Notes under the pieces: model-generated
The model's database searches: none
What the model saw: only the letters and a program-made list of their open reading frames with translations
Told to the model about the DNA's origin: nothing
Assembly (NCBI GenBank): GCA_048013815.1
Contig: CM106585.1
Location: 6,014,001-6,078,000 of the forward strand
Reading direction: 5' to 3'
Origin: Setoptus koraiensis
Lineage: Eukaryota > Arthropoda
Length of the DNA: 64,000 nucleotides
Position numbers and translations under genes: made by a program
Part shown: in pieces, positions 1 to 11,460 of the stretch
Layout of the letters: each line of letters opens with the position of its first letter
Position numbering within the stretch: the first letter of the stretch is position 1

Positions 1-1624
1 TGTCCATCTGTGTGTACCTGTCTCATTTACGGTGACGCTATTATCGGCCTTGTTGACCAGCCTTGTTCGTTATACCTGCTTGGTGGCGATGGCAAGAGAG
101 CATTTATTTATAGACCGCGCTACAAATCATTTCCTTTGGGATGACCTCGGGGCGCAATCGATACGACCAGACCAGACATATGCATATTAAGTCGTGTTCG
201 GCCAACGCCGGAGCACACGCCAATGGCAGCAATTTATACTTGTACATATATATGGCATTTGCTTTACATCATCATCATTCTCATGATGCAACGCAGCAGT
301 GGCACTGTACAACAGTCTGGGTGTCACCTTATAATGATCTATCCATCTCATTAGAGGCAACAACATTGAACATTTGGTGCAGCTTGGCGACACACAATCA
401 ATATCTGGCACAGCGCCCATAGGTGAGAGATTTGTCGCCGATGACACAATTGCCGGGATGTCGCCAAAAAGCTCACACAAGCCGGCCCGCTACGGGCTGC
501 GTGTGGCACGAGTAGGGGAGGGGGGGCCACGGGCGCTGTTGGTCGCCTAATGAATTGGCCGCTATCAGTTCAATTTGTTTATTTTGTCTGTTTGTATTTC
601 CATTTGTTGTTGTTGTTGTTGTTAGCTCGTGTCGCTCGTTCATGATAGGTCGCAAATGATATACCTTTCCTACGCGCCATGCTATATCATCTAGAGCTAT
701 ATCTAGAAAACAAAACAAACAGGCCCAAATTGGCCCTCCGCTGGCCCTTGGCGCGCCGGTTTGTGTGCGCCCCGGTCGGTGGCCCCATTCAGTCGGTCGG
801 TCGCTCGTTAGCCTAAAGCTAAACACTCGAGCGCCCGACTTGAGCGATACTTGAGCCGCATCCGCGCCAGATACTTATAAGAAGCGATACCGATACCGAT
901 AATATTGCCACATTGCTTGCGATGCAAGAATATATACAATATACAGTACATAGTGCAGTTGCCAGCGACGGTTTAGTGGCGCTCAATATAATATAATGGC
1001 GGCCGCAATCGATCCAATTTAATTTGATGCTGACTGTCGTTGAACCAGGCCAGCCAGCCAGCAAAGCCACACAAAGCTACATTACATAATATATATATTA
1101 CATAATGTGTATAATCCGGCCAATCAAGCGCGATACCGACGCGTTTGCAAATTAATTTTGTCATCATTACAATACATTGCGTGTGTGTGCCGGGCACACA
1201 TCATACGTATCATACATGTATCATCATCATGTATCTATGTATCATGTATTTGTATCATATATTTGTGTCCAAATGTATGTATATTGTACATACGTAGTAT
1301 ATCTCGTGTGTGTATCTCACAATGATGTATAATTGCGAGCACTCGGTGTATGCAAATGTGTATCACTTAATAATGGCGACTGAATGAACAATGAACGAAT
1401 ATGCCAGTGCCCCGAGACAGCGCTGGCACGCGACAAAAAACAAAGAAAACAGAGCAAGAAACAATCTTTTTTAATTGAATCCGTCCCAACAATCGGATCT
1501 CTGCACAATCGGATCTCTCTGTACTCTGTCTACTGGAGTATACAATCGGATATGTGCGGCGCGCAAATCTCGAGCACTCTGGCCGCATCCGTTGTTGTCG
1601 TTTGTTGTGCCGGCTGTTAACCAA

Positions 1625-1669
1625 CGCCGACGACGACGACGCCGACGACGACGACGACGACGACGACGA
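1625..1669 (+). repeat. (CGA)n trinucleotide run
   Basis: About 15 GAC/CGA units with two CCG interruptions. The long Arg or Asp runs in the overlapping reading frames come from this array and are not evidence of a gene. Confidence 0.9.
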
Positions 1670-1872
1670 TTAAATCTAATCCAACTTGCAAGCGAGCGTT
1701 GGAAAGATGTAATCAACTTTCTTCATTTCATTCATTACGACGATGATGCAATCAACATGAATGCTGGTAGCAATATTAGGCATATTATGTAATATGTTGG
1801 GCCGACACTGGGGCAACGGCAGCGGCACGAATATGGACAAAACAGATAAAAGATTGTTGTCTTTTGTTTGTG

Positions 1873-1928
1873 TGTCGCTGTTGTCGTTGTTGTTGTCGTT
1901 GTCGCTGTTGTCGTTGTCGTTGTTGCCG
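1873..1928 (+). repeat. (GTT/GTC/GCT)n imperfect trinucleotide array
   Basis: An imperfect run of GTTGTCGCT-like triplets. A similar array lies at 2302-2383, and shorter (GTT)n runs occur at 606-622 and near 29940-30050. Confidence 0.85.
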
Positions 1929-2301
1929 TGATTGCGCAACATACAACAACAACATGCAAACATGTTGTGCGAACATGACAGCGAGATATCACTGTATAAT
2001 GCGGTGGCGCCCCAATGGTGCACACTGTCACATTGTTGTGCTTGTACGCAAAAGTCGTCGCGAAATGTGGCCGCAACTCACAACTTGTAAGTTACAACTT
2101 GTAAGTTACAAGTTAGTGTGATTAGGCAACATATTGCACACACAGGCCAACAATTTATCTGTTACTTTATCCGGCTGCTGCTTCTTTTTAGCAGACCCGG
2201 CACTAGGATCGGTTAGCATTATTACTGTTATTAGACAGGATGCGATTGCGCGTCGGCAACCGCATATTTGTATCGCCACTTGCGGTCACCACCTCTCGCG
2301 A

Positions 2302-2383
2302 TTGTCGTTGTCGCTGTCGTCGCTGTTGTTGTCGCTGTTGTTGTCGCCGTTGTCGCTGTCGCCGTTGCTGCGGTTGTTGCGCT
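2302..2383 (+). repeat. (GTTGTCGCT)n imperfect array
   Basis: About nine degenerate 9-bp units built from GTT, GTC, GCT and GCC triplets. It produces Cys/Arg-rich and Gln/Arg-rich spurious frames on the two strands. Confidence 0.85.
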
Positions 2384-2531
2384 GTCATGTGTTGCCAGCA
2401 ACAGCAGTCGTCGGCTAATTAATTGAGCTTTGAAGCGCCGTAATTAGCTTGTTGTTGCGGTGAGTTGGCTCTGAATTCGGCTCGCTGCTGGCGCTGCCGA
2501 AATCACTGTCACTGTTGGCGCTGCGCGACTG

Positions 2532-2564
2532 TGGCCGTCGCGACGAGGCTCGTCGCGACGGCCA
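2532..2564. repeat. Perfect 33-bp palindrome
   Basis: Left arm 2532-2547 and right arm 2549-2564 are perfect reverse complements of 16 bp, separated only by G2548. The next base on each side does not pair, so the symmetry ends sharply. No gene is associated. It could form a cruciform, bind a dimeric factor or be an end-joined inverted duplication. Confidence 0.9.
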
Positions 2565-5556
2565 TTCTCATGGCAAGCGTGGCAAGCGAACAAGTATTAT
2601 GTAACAAGTATTATGTAACAAGTAGCGAGACCAAACACTGCTGACAGAGCTGGCGAGTCGGCGAGCTGGCGAGTGGCGGCGACACCGCTGACGCTGGACG
2701 CGCGGCTCGCTCAACAAGAGTGGTGCAAGTGCACCAAGTGCAACGGGACTGGCTGCACCAGCAACACAATGATTCATTTCATCCGATCAAATTCATGGTG
2801 CATCGCGGCATGTTGTGTTATTTTTGGCAGCGCACAGCTTGGCAGACACTGACCGATTGATTTACAGACGTTGGTCGTCATGTTTGCGTCATATTTGCCT
2901 CATGTCCAGTTGCTGTAAAATATGGCGCCGATTGTTTGCAGCGGCTGGAGTGATTGTAATGGCGCAACAATGTACAATGCGGCAACAGCGGCAGCTTGTT
3001 AACAGCGCCGAGAAACTAATTGCGATATTGGCGCTGACGAGGGCGTTGATTGTTTTGATTGACAGCGGCAACTTCGTCGACTAATGGCCTGCATCAGACG
3101 CTTATTAGTATTCATGGCTCGCTCGCCCGTTTGCATGTCGGCCCTTGCGCGCACCGTTCATGTGGTGCGCACCGTTCCCGTAGTGCGGACCGGCTCTCCG
3201 GGGCCCGCTGAAGGCCGGCCGGCCGGCCCGTCGGATGCGTGGAAGAACAATGGCGAGCGTTGTGGCATAACAAGTGCCGCTGCAAGCGAGCCAAATGGCG
3301 CTTAATTGATGCGCCTAGATGCGCCTTGATGCGCCTTGATGCGCCAGAATTGCGCAAGATGATGCGAGCACAATGTATCGTGAGTTTGGCCGTTCGAGAT
3401 TGATTCGAGCGTCATCATCTTACAATATCTTACAATGTTGCTCTCGACAACAGCGACAACAACAACAGCAACCACGACGGCAGCAGAAACAACGACAGCA
3501 ACAGCAACGACTCTCGGCGTCTTGATAGACACTCGACGCGGCGAACGCGCCTGCCGGCCTGCCTGCCAATAAATCATGAGACGGCGAGAGGGGGGCGCTC
3601 TCGTAATTTATTATGCAGATTATGATTAACGCCCGGCCAACAACAATCGGCAATCGCAATTGCTGGCTTCATTAGCATGCACCGGGGCGCTCGCCGCCCG
3701 AGCGCCATTTGGGCACATTATTGTCCGGGGCACGCCGTTGTTTGGGGCGCGTTGCCGTTCGGGGTGCGCTGCTGTTCGGGTATGAGTCGTTTGGGCATGC
3801 GGTTGTTTGGGTATGCATTCGCTAGGGGTGTGCGGTTGTTTGGGCATCCAGCGCGGTTGTTCGGGCGCTTATTACTGGGGATGCCGGCGCTAATAACAAT
3901 AATCCATAACGGTCTATTATGATTATTATCTGGCTGCGCACGGCGTCCAATAACGGGCACGGCGAACGGCGTATGGTCGCGGTCGGCCGAGCACCCGATA
4001 GCGAGCCAATAGTAAGCCAATATTATGTAATGGTGCAGTGGCAATATGTTTATATTTATATATAAACATGCGAGCAGGACGAAAGTTGAAAACTGGCTGG
4101 CTGGCCGGCTAGTTGGCCAGCTAGCCAGCGGGCCTCAAGTAGAGCAACACGAGCGCGAGCGGGTCAACTAAACAATGAGCCGGCTGAGTGAGTGAGCGAG
4201 TTAAAACAACACCCAGTGGCGCCAGTTTGTTGTTGTTATTGGGTCGGTTGTTAGCGTTACGTAACGGCGGCCAGTAGCAGTTAGGCAAACAAGAATCGCA
4301 AGTGATGAAAGAAAAAGTGTGCTTGCCTATATTTGCTTGCGAACGCGCTCACAACACCGGAGAGCGTCGAGTGGCGACGGCCAGTCGACAGTAATAGACG
4401 GCCCACAGTCGAGACGCAACAAACAGGCATGCATCTATATCGGTGATTCATTTCCGGCCAACCTATCCAACAATCAATAGCACGTGGCACGTCTCGAGCT
4501 GGATCCATTAGTGGCGGATATATCCGCTCGCCAAGTAGCTGGCGGGCGCTAGAGGGCGGCAGGGGGCGATAGTGCACGATAGTGGGCCCCGTAGCGAGAT
4601 TAGCCTCGTTATGGGGCGCTTTTTTGTTTTACAATTGGGCGCTCGCCGGGCTCGGGCTAATGATTATAAAAACGCGTTTGATGCGCTTCTTTTCTTGGGG
4701 CGCGTCTGGCCGCACGCGCCGACCCCGCGACGATAGCACGCGCGGGCGCGCCGAATGCGCTCACTTTTGGCCGCCCTCACCGAGTGACTTTGCCGAGTGC
4801 CTGCACCGAGCGCCGCAACGGGCCGAAAGAACGGGCCGGCCCAGGGTGGCGAGTTTGCGCGCGGGCGGCGAGCTGGCGAGCGGGCGGCGATTTGGCGAGC
4901 GGCTGGCGGGCGGCTGGGGTAAACACTGCGTGCGATGGGCGGCCGGGCAATGGGAGAGGGGCGGATATAATTGATTGTTGCGCGCCTGTCGGACCGTTCC
5001 GGTTTGCGATGGCCCCGAAGTGGTTTGAGTTGTCTCAATTAGAGGACGATCTTTCAATCGGGGCCGACGAGGTTTGTCGACAGACGGCCGAGACGCGGGC
5101 AGCGAGACGCGGGCAACTCGCGCCCGTGTGTGTGTGTGCCCGTGAGCGTGCGGCCAGCGGGGGCCAGTAAGCAAATAAATGACGACTTGCGCCATCAATA
5201 AGCGCACTTACCGACACATCCGCTCAGGTATCGTTGGAGCGGCCGGCTTGATGCTCGCCCGCCGGAGCGGCTGGCGTTCTCGCTGCCAAAAAGTTGCCAA
5301 GAGGTTGCCAAGAAGCTGCCAAGACGCTGCCAAGAATTGCCAAGAGGCCGCTGGCGAGCACGCCGACAGCCGGGCGCCGCTGCGGACGGGCGGCGACCGT
5401 TCGTTGTCCGGAAGCGACGGGCGCGCGTTTGCGAGAATCAATTTAAACTCAAATGCTGCTGCCGTAATTCTGGCCGTACCTGTTCGCGAGCGCAACCTTG
5501 TATCGAGCGCAAGTCGGTGCAATCGTTGCGATACATAGTTGGCCACTCACGCGGGA

Positions 5557-5563
5557 TATAAAG
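5557..5563 (+). promoter_or_regulatory. Candidate TATA box in duplicated unit, copy A
   Basis: TATAAAG in a GC-rich setting, present at the same place in copy B (11048-11054). No reading frame can be tied to it, so any transcript may be noncoding. Inferred from motif and conservation between the copies only. Confidence 0.35.
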
Positions 5564-5757
5564 CTGCCATAAACTGGCAGCGCCAAATGCAGGCGCAAGT
5601 CACGCGCCCTGTCCGCCGGGCGTCCGTCGGGCCGCCGACTGGCGTGCGGTCGGCGGTGGCGCGCCAACGAGATTAACGGCCAGTCGCTGGCTCGTTACTC
5701 GTTACTGGTCGGCGCGGCCGTCTTGACGGGCCGATCGAGTTGTTCGCGTTTAAATGA

Positions 5758-5779
5758 CGGCTCATTCGATTATGAGCCG
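5758..5779. repeat. Conserved hairpin in copy A (8-bp arms, 6-nt loop)
   Basis: CGGCTCAT and ATGAGCCG pair around the loop TCGATT. The same hairpin in copy B (11249-11270) extends to 10-bp arms. Confidence 0.7.
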
Positions 5780-6408
5780 CCGTTCGAGGGCGCCGTTCGA
5801 GAGCCCGTTCGAGAGCGTCGCTCGAGAGACAGGCAGAGAGAGGGGCGGCCGCTTCGCCCAGTCGGAGCGGCTCGAGTGGCGCAACAACTTTCGCCGGTCG
5901 GCCGGATCTGGCGCAACAACCGGCGGCGACTCGTTTGTCGCGGCTTGCGACACCCGACGGCGGCAAGTGTCACAAGTTTCGATTGTGAGTCGCCCGATTG
6001 ACACTCGCTGACACTCAGCCGACTGTTTGATTCTTTGCTCGCTGTTTCATTCTTCTTCGGCTTCTCATTCGACAACTCGACAATTCGACAATTCGCCGGC
6101 TTCTCATTCGACGATTCGACAGATCGCTGGCCTCGCTTGGCTCGGTGCGCAACACGCACACGCAAATCATCGCTCGCAGCAGCTCGCCAATGTCACTTGA
6201 CTTTAATTATCCGCGCCGCATTTAATCAACTTTACATCTGGCTTTATCTGGCTACGTCCAGTTATACGTAGTTGTGTCCAGTTATGGCCAGGTATGGCCA
6301 GTTATGTCTGGTGCACTTGTTAGTGTGCACCGTTCGTCAGTTAGCCTAGTTTGGCGCCACTTGGTTCGGTGTCAGTTAGCTCAGTGTCCGTTGGCTCAGT
6401 GTCGGCTA

Positions 6409-6428
6409 GCTCACCTGTCCAGGTGAGC
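6409..6428. repeat. Inverted pair of CACCTG / CAGGTG boxes
   Basis: GCTCACCTG (6409-6417) and CAGGTGAGC (6420-6428) are perfect 9-bp inverted repeats with a 2-bp spacer, and another CAGGTGAG follows at about 6434. Paired CACCTG/CAGGTG boxes are typical sites for Snail and ZEB-type factors. Use here is inference. Confidence 0.5.
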
Positions 6429-6774
6429 GGTGCTCAGGTGAGGAGTGAGCGGGCTTAATATGGCCTGCGCATGCAATGTCATGTGACACACAGTAAGTGT
6501 GTGATTATGTAATTGTTTGGCGCGCGGCCATAACTTGCGCAATATCGATGTTGTGTTTATCACAAATTGTATTATCGAGCGCAAAACATACTGTCAGTGA
6601 GTTAGATAACGGCGACATAACGGGCCGGAGGTGTCATTAGCAGGCTCAATGTTGTTGTGCGCCATTGATTGCATAATAAATTGAATGCGTGCCATAAAGA
6701 CATAACTGGCTTATGTCCGGCCGTGAGCGTCATAAGCCGGCTCCATTGCTGGTCAGCCCCATCGCTCCATCGCT

Positions 6775-6839
6775 GGTCAGCTCCGTCGGTCAGCTCCGTC
6801 GGTCAGCTCCGTCGGTCAGCTCCGTCGGTCAGCTCCATC
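6775..6839 (+). repeat. 13-bp minisatellite, 5 copies
   Basis: Five near-perfect copies of GGTCAGCTCCGTC. The last copy has one change. Confidence 0.9.
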
Positions 6840-7960
6840 CAACGAGATAAACGAGCCAAGCGAGCCAAACGAGCCAAAGCGGTGAGAGTGTAAAAACATT
6901 GTCGATGATGAGTTATCGCGCGCTAAGCAGTGATAATCGGCCAGAGTGCAGCATCGTGCACTTGTCAATTTGCCGAGTCTTCGCCCGTCGGCGGGGCCTC
7001 AACAAATCGTTTGCGCGCCCTCGTGTCTCGTTGGCCGTTGGCTAACTGGCGGCTAACTGCCGGCTAACTGCGCCGCTCAGCCAACAGCCAACAACTGGTC
7101 AGGCTAGGCGTGCTCAAAAACAACAACAACGGCAACTGGATCATCATTGCCGTTATTGTTTATTGACTAACACGGCATATAAACAATGATTAAACGTTTG
7201 CTGTTCGCTGTCAACGCTGTCCAGTGTTGCCGCTGTTGGCCCCATTGTCGGGATCGTCGTTCGTTGTCGGGCTCGCCGCTGGCGTGTGTGTTCGGCCGGG
7301 CCGCGCCGGGCTCAAGCTGCGCCGCGCGAGCGCAGATAAGCGGGCCCCGAGACCAGGGACAGAGACAATTAATAATTGCAATCACGACCTCCCATCGGCA
7401 ACCATTGCCGATATGGGCCCGTCGCAAGCGCTCTCGACAAGCGATAACTGGACACAGCATTACTCACCACATTAGTCGAGCTCGAGTGGCCACACTGCGC
7501 GGGTATAGTGCGGGCAGCGCGGGCACAGCGTGCATAGCGGCATAGCGCGGGTATAATGGGGCTCCGGCCATGTATACGCAACTAGCTGCATGGACGACTG
7601 GCTGCGTAGACAACTGGCCATTCACACGGCCAGTGTGGTCAGTACATGCAAGTTGTATATAAAAGTTGTGTATACAAGTGGCGCCCATAAGTGGCGTACA
7701 TAAGTCGCGCATACAAGCGCAAAAGTTGCGTAAGAAAGTTGCATAAGTCGTATGTATGAGCTGCGTGCACGGGCCGGGACGGGCTATAAAATATGTGTGT
7801 CATGTGACACATATCGGCTCGGGCCGGCCGAATGGCACAAATGGTGTGGGGGCAAACAAATGGCAAACAACGGTCGAGCATGACGCCAAGACATTTGGCG
7901 CGCCCGTGGCTGGCCCGCAGCGAGCCAAATGGCGCCGACAAACAGGGCCCAAGTTGGCAA

Positions 7961-8022
7961 ATTCGCGAACTCGCGAATTCGCGAACTCGTGAATTCGCGA
8001 ATCCGTGAATTCGTGAATTCGC
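7961..8022 (+). repeat. 8-bp minisatellite, 7.75 copies
   Basis: Units of ATTCGCGA alternating with ACTCGCGA or ATTCGTGA in exact 8-bp register. Most units hold the self-complementary words TCGCGA or GAATTC. Confidence 0.9.
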
Positions 8023-9331
8023 AGCCGAGCGGGCCTCTCGACGGCCCGATCGCGGGCTCCCATCGCGGCCTAGCAGCGGCCTAGCGGAGGCCTCGCAGCG
8101 GCCGGACGAGAGCGGACGGGAATGGCACAAAGGGCGACGAGTGAGACAAAGGCCACGGTGCGTCATCTCGGCGCTGGTAGGTGCGGGTTGTTCAATATTC
8201 ATAGAGCCATTAGGCCGCCTAACGGTGTCAATATTTATGATGATGCTCCGAGCGGCTCCCCGACGCACATATATCATTTGCCGGGGTACGTGGCGGGCTG
8301 GCCGGCTGGCTGGCTGGCGTCTTGGGCGGCCCGCTGTCCGGTTGTGCGTGCGGATGGCGCGCGGACGCTGCGCGCATCCGGCACAGCGGAGAGTAAATTA
8401 GCAAAAGTCGGCGTGGCGCGGGCCCGGCGAGCGGCAGCCAGCGAGCGACGGACGGAGGGGGCAATGGTGGCCAGAAGTCAATAAGTCGAAAGGGGCGCTC
8501 GAAAGCGCGCAAAACAGCGCAAAACTGCGCAAAAGCGGGCAAAATTGCGGCAAACGGCACAGCGGTGATTGTTATTATTGTTCATAATCATGTTTGCGGG
8601 AGCCACAGTGAGAGCGGCAGCGAAATGTTCACATTGGAAGCTGCAAAGTATAACTCGATTATTGCATGTGTCCGCCAACGGCAGCCACAATGAGCCAGCC
8701 GTTACGATCAATTTGCATATTAAACAAGCTCACGGCTCTTGCAAGCCCGGCGACGGCCACAAGTCAGTTACGCAATGTGATGCGCCGTGTCGTGTTAGCC
8801 GTGTCAGTTGGCCCGTCCATCGGTGGCGCTGTCTAACCAAACAACGACAGCATGATGTGATCGTCATGATAAGTGTTCCGGTTGACGGGCGCGCAATCAA
8901 CTGCGTGCGCTGTGGCCCGTCTAATCGACTCTCTCGCTCGTCTCGTCGGGCGCTCGACCCTCGCTCGACGCTCGCTCGATGCTCGCTCGGCTCTTCGGGC
9001 GCTCGATTCTCGCGGAGCTCGATTTTCCGGGAGCTCGATCGGGCCGGCCAGCGGCGGCCAGCCAGCGAGCGGCGGCCAGCGGGCGACGGGCAGCGGGCGA
9101 CGGGCGCAGCGCCAACGGAGCCGAAAGTGAGCGCCGTCACTAAATTATTTTCAACTTGCCAACTGGTGCGAGCCTCGATGGCTGCCGGCTGTTGCGTGGC
9201 CGAGCTTGGGCCGTTAGTTTTGCGCGACACGTGAGCTCACCTGCGACATGAGCGCCGATATTGGGCGGCTTGTCGGGCCCGCGACAAAGTATCGGCGAGT
9301 CGGTGGGCCGGCCGCTCATGGCGGTGACGCT

Positions 9332-9397
9332 CGAGAGACGCCCGAGAGACGCCCGAGAGACGCCCGAGAGACGCCCGAGAGACGCCAGAGAGACGCT
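9332..9397 (+). repeat. 11-bp minisatellite, about 6 copies
   Basis: Tandem CGAGAGACGCC units, followed by a related 22-bp repeat reaching about 9450. Confidence 0.85.
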
Positions 9398-10075
9398 CAC
9401 AAGGCGACCGAGAGACGCTCACAGGGCGACCGAGAGACGCTCGGGAGGCGCTCGGGCGACGCTCGGGACTCCCGAGTCGGGAGACGAGTTTGCGAGCACA
9501 ATTGCGGACGCAACCGCGGCCATGAGCGCCATTTGCAACTGTGGCACGACTTTGGCTTGGCCACTCCGTTCGTACATGTATTATGTCTAGTAGTGTGTAT
9601 ACTTATGTAACAACTTGATCGTCGCCCTTATCGCCGCTGCCATCAATAACACACACACACACATATACACAGAAATATACGCAGAAATATACATATAAAT
9701 GTACATTAATATGCAGTGTGTGCAGCGTTCGCTATTTAGCGTCTACATGTTAATGTTTGTTATCCCATGATGCCATTTACAACATGCGTATTGCGTAATG
9801 AAGCACTCAGCGCTGACCACTCGTAAAGTCATGCTCATTCCGACGCACAAAGTGACAGCTGCCCTCAGCTGATCATCAGCGAGCTAGCCAACAATGAATT
9901 GACCACCGACCAATGAATTGAATTGGCCATAATACGGCGTGTCCACAGCCGGCGAGCCGACACAGCGAGTCAACGGTCAACGCTCGTCGCTCGTCGGCAA
10001 GTGACCAGCGGCCAGATTGCAGCTCGTGCACTGACGAGCTTGTTGCCGACTCATGATAGTTCATGATACCGTCAG

Positions 10076-10157
10076 CACCGTCATGGTCTGCACCGCGACG
10101 GCCCGCACTGCGATGGCCTGCACCGTCATGGCCTGCACCGTGATGGCCGGCACCGTG
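10076..10157 (+). repeat. 15-bp minisatellite, 5.5 copies
   Basis: Units of the type CACCGTCATGGCCTG in exact 15-bp register with a few substitutions. Confidence 0.85.
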
Positions 10158-10444
10158 TCCCCTCCATGTCAGGACAAGACAAGACAAATTAACGTTTGTT
10201 AGCGTCGGTTGTGGTCAGCTAGCCACGACGGTGCAAACATTCTGCACACTATATAAACATGTACAAACTGACCAAAAGCAACTCGCACAGGTGAATCGGC
10301 GCACCATGAATCATTTTTTGCATACGAAAGCAGTGCAAACACTGCTGCACGCTGACAGTAGACAAGTGGATAATTTAATTTCATCGCATAAATCATTTTC
10401 ACAAACGCTGCTCACCACCCTCGCCAGCTTCCAACTGCCGTCCG

Positions 10445-10602
10445 CGTCTCCGGCTGCCATCCGCGTCTCTGGCTACTATTCACGTCTCTGGCTACTATCC
10501 ACCTTTCCAGCCGCTATCCACCTTTCCAGCCGCTATCTACCTTTCCAGCCGCTATTCATCTTTCCGGCCGCTATTCACCTCACCAGCCACTATTCACGTC
10601 TC
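10445..10602 (+). repeat. 19-bp minisatellite, about 8 copies
   Basis: Eight consecutive 19-bp units of the type CCTTTCCAGCCGCTATCCA. The outer units are more diverged than the central ones, as expected from slippage in the middle of the array. It ends about 100 bp before copy B of the duplicated unit. Confidence 0.9.
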
Positions 10603-10692
10603 GAAGCGCCATTCGGGTAACTGTTCCGCGCAACTATTCACCAAGTCGCCCGATGAGTCGTCGGCAACGCGACGATTTGTGCCGGCTCGCGG

Positions 10693-11460
10693 GCCATCAA
10701 TAACCGCACTTACCGACACATCCGCACAGGTACCGTTGGGGCGGCCGGCTTGATGCTCGCCCGCCGGGGCGGCTGGCGTTCTCGCTGCCAAGAAGTTGTC
10801 GAGAAGCTGCCAAGAAGCTGCCAAGAATTGCCAAGAGGCTGCTGGCGAGCACGCCGACAGCCGGGCGCCGCTGCGGACGGGCGGCGACCGTTCGTTGTCC
10901 GGAAGCGACGGGCGCGCGTTTGCGAGAATCAATTTAAACTCAAATGCTGCTGCCGTAATTCTGACCGTACCTGTTCGCGAGCGCAACCTTGTATCGAGCG
11001 CAAGTCGGTGCAATCGTTGGGATACATAGTTGGCCACTCACTCGGGATATAAAGCTGCCATAAACTGGCAGCGCCGACTGCAGGCGCAAGTCACGCGCCC
11101 TGTCCGCCGGGCGTCCGTCCGGCCGCCGATAGGCGTGCGGTCGGCGGTGGCGCGCCAACGAGATTAACGGCCAGTCGCTGGCTCGTTACTCGTTACTGGT
11201 CGGCGCGGCCGTCTTGACGGGCCGATCGAGTTGTTCGCGTTTAAATGACGGCTCATTCGATTATGAGCCGTCGTTCGAGGGCGCCGTTCGAGGCGGAGGG
11301 AGCCGCTCCGCCCAGTCGGAGCACCGCAAGTGGCGCAACAACTTTCGCCGGTCAACCAAGGCGCAACAACCGAAGGCGAGAGCGAGGCCCCTCGTTTGTC
11401 GCAACTTGTGACACCAGGTCGCCCAAAGTCGCACAACAATCTAGTCACAAGTTGCTCGCA
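10693..11460 (+). repeat. Duplicated GC-rich unit, copy B (TATA-bearing)
   Basis: Direct repeat of 5190-5975, about 5.5 kb downstream. The core 10828-11293 is about 98% identical to copy A by eye. The right flank lacks some 40 bp found in A. The left flank differs in the number of GCCAAGAAGCT units. The TATA box and hairpin are kept. The near-identity of the core inside more diverged flanks points to recent duplication, gene conversion or constraint on the core. Confidence 0.85.
11048..11054 (+). promoter_or_regulatory. Candidate TATA box in duplicated unit, copy B
   Basis: TATAAAG at the position equivalent to 5557-5563 in copy A. The downstream 30-40 bp differ slightly between the copies (two changes near 11074), so a start site cannot be fixed. 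Confidence 0.35.

Larger units (their letters stand above)
5190..5975 (+). repeat. Duplicated GC-rich unit, copy A (TATA-bearing)
   Basis: This roughly 0.79-kb segment matches 10693-11460 in direct orientation. The core 5337-5802 differs from 10828-11293 at only about ten positions by eye. The flanks align with small indels, notably in a 12-bp-like GCCAAGAAGCT array near 5285-5345. Shared landmarks are TATAAAG at 5557-5563 and a hairpin at 5758-5779. Both strands are open for over 100 codons in places, but the predicted peptides resemble nothing known. No target-site duplication or terminal inverted repeat is visible. It may be a duplicated promoter, a noncoding RNA unit or a non-autonomous repeat. 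Confidence 0.85.

Noticed and set aside
5179-5546. Frames of about 110 codons on both strands of the duplicated unit, similar in copy B
   Set aside because: Nucleotide identity of about 98% explains the similar peptides. Substitutions are too few to show coding constraint, and both strands are equally open.
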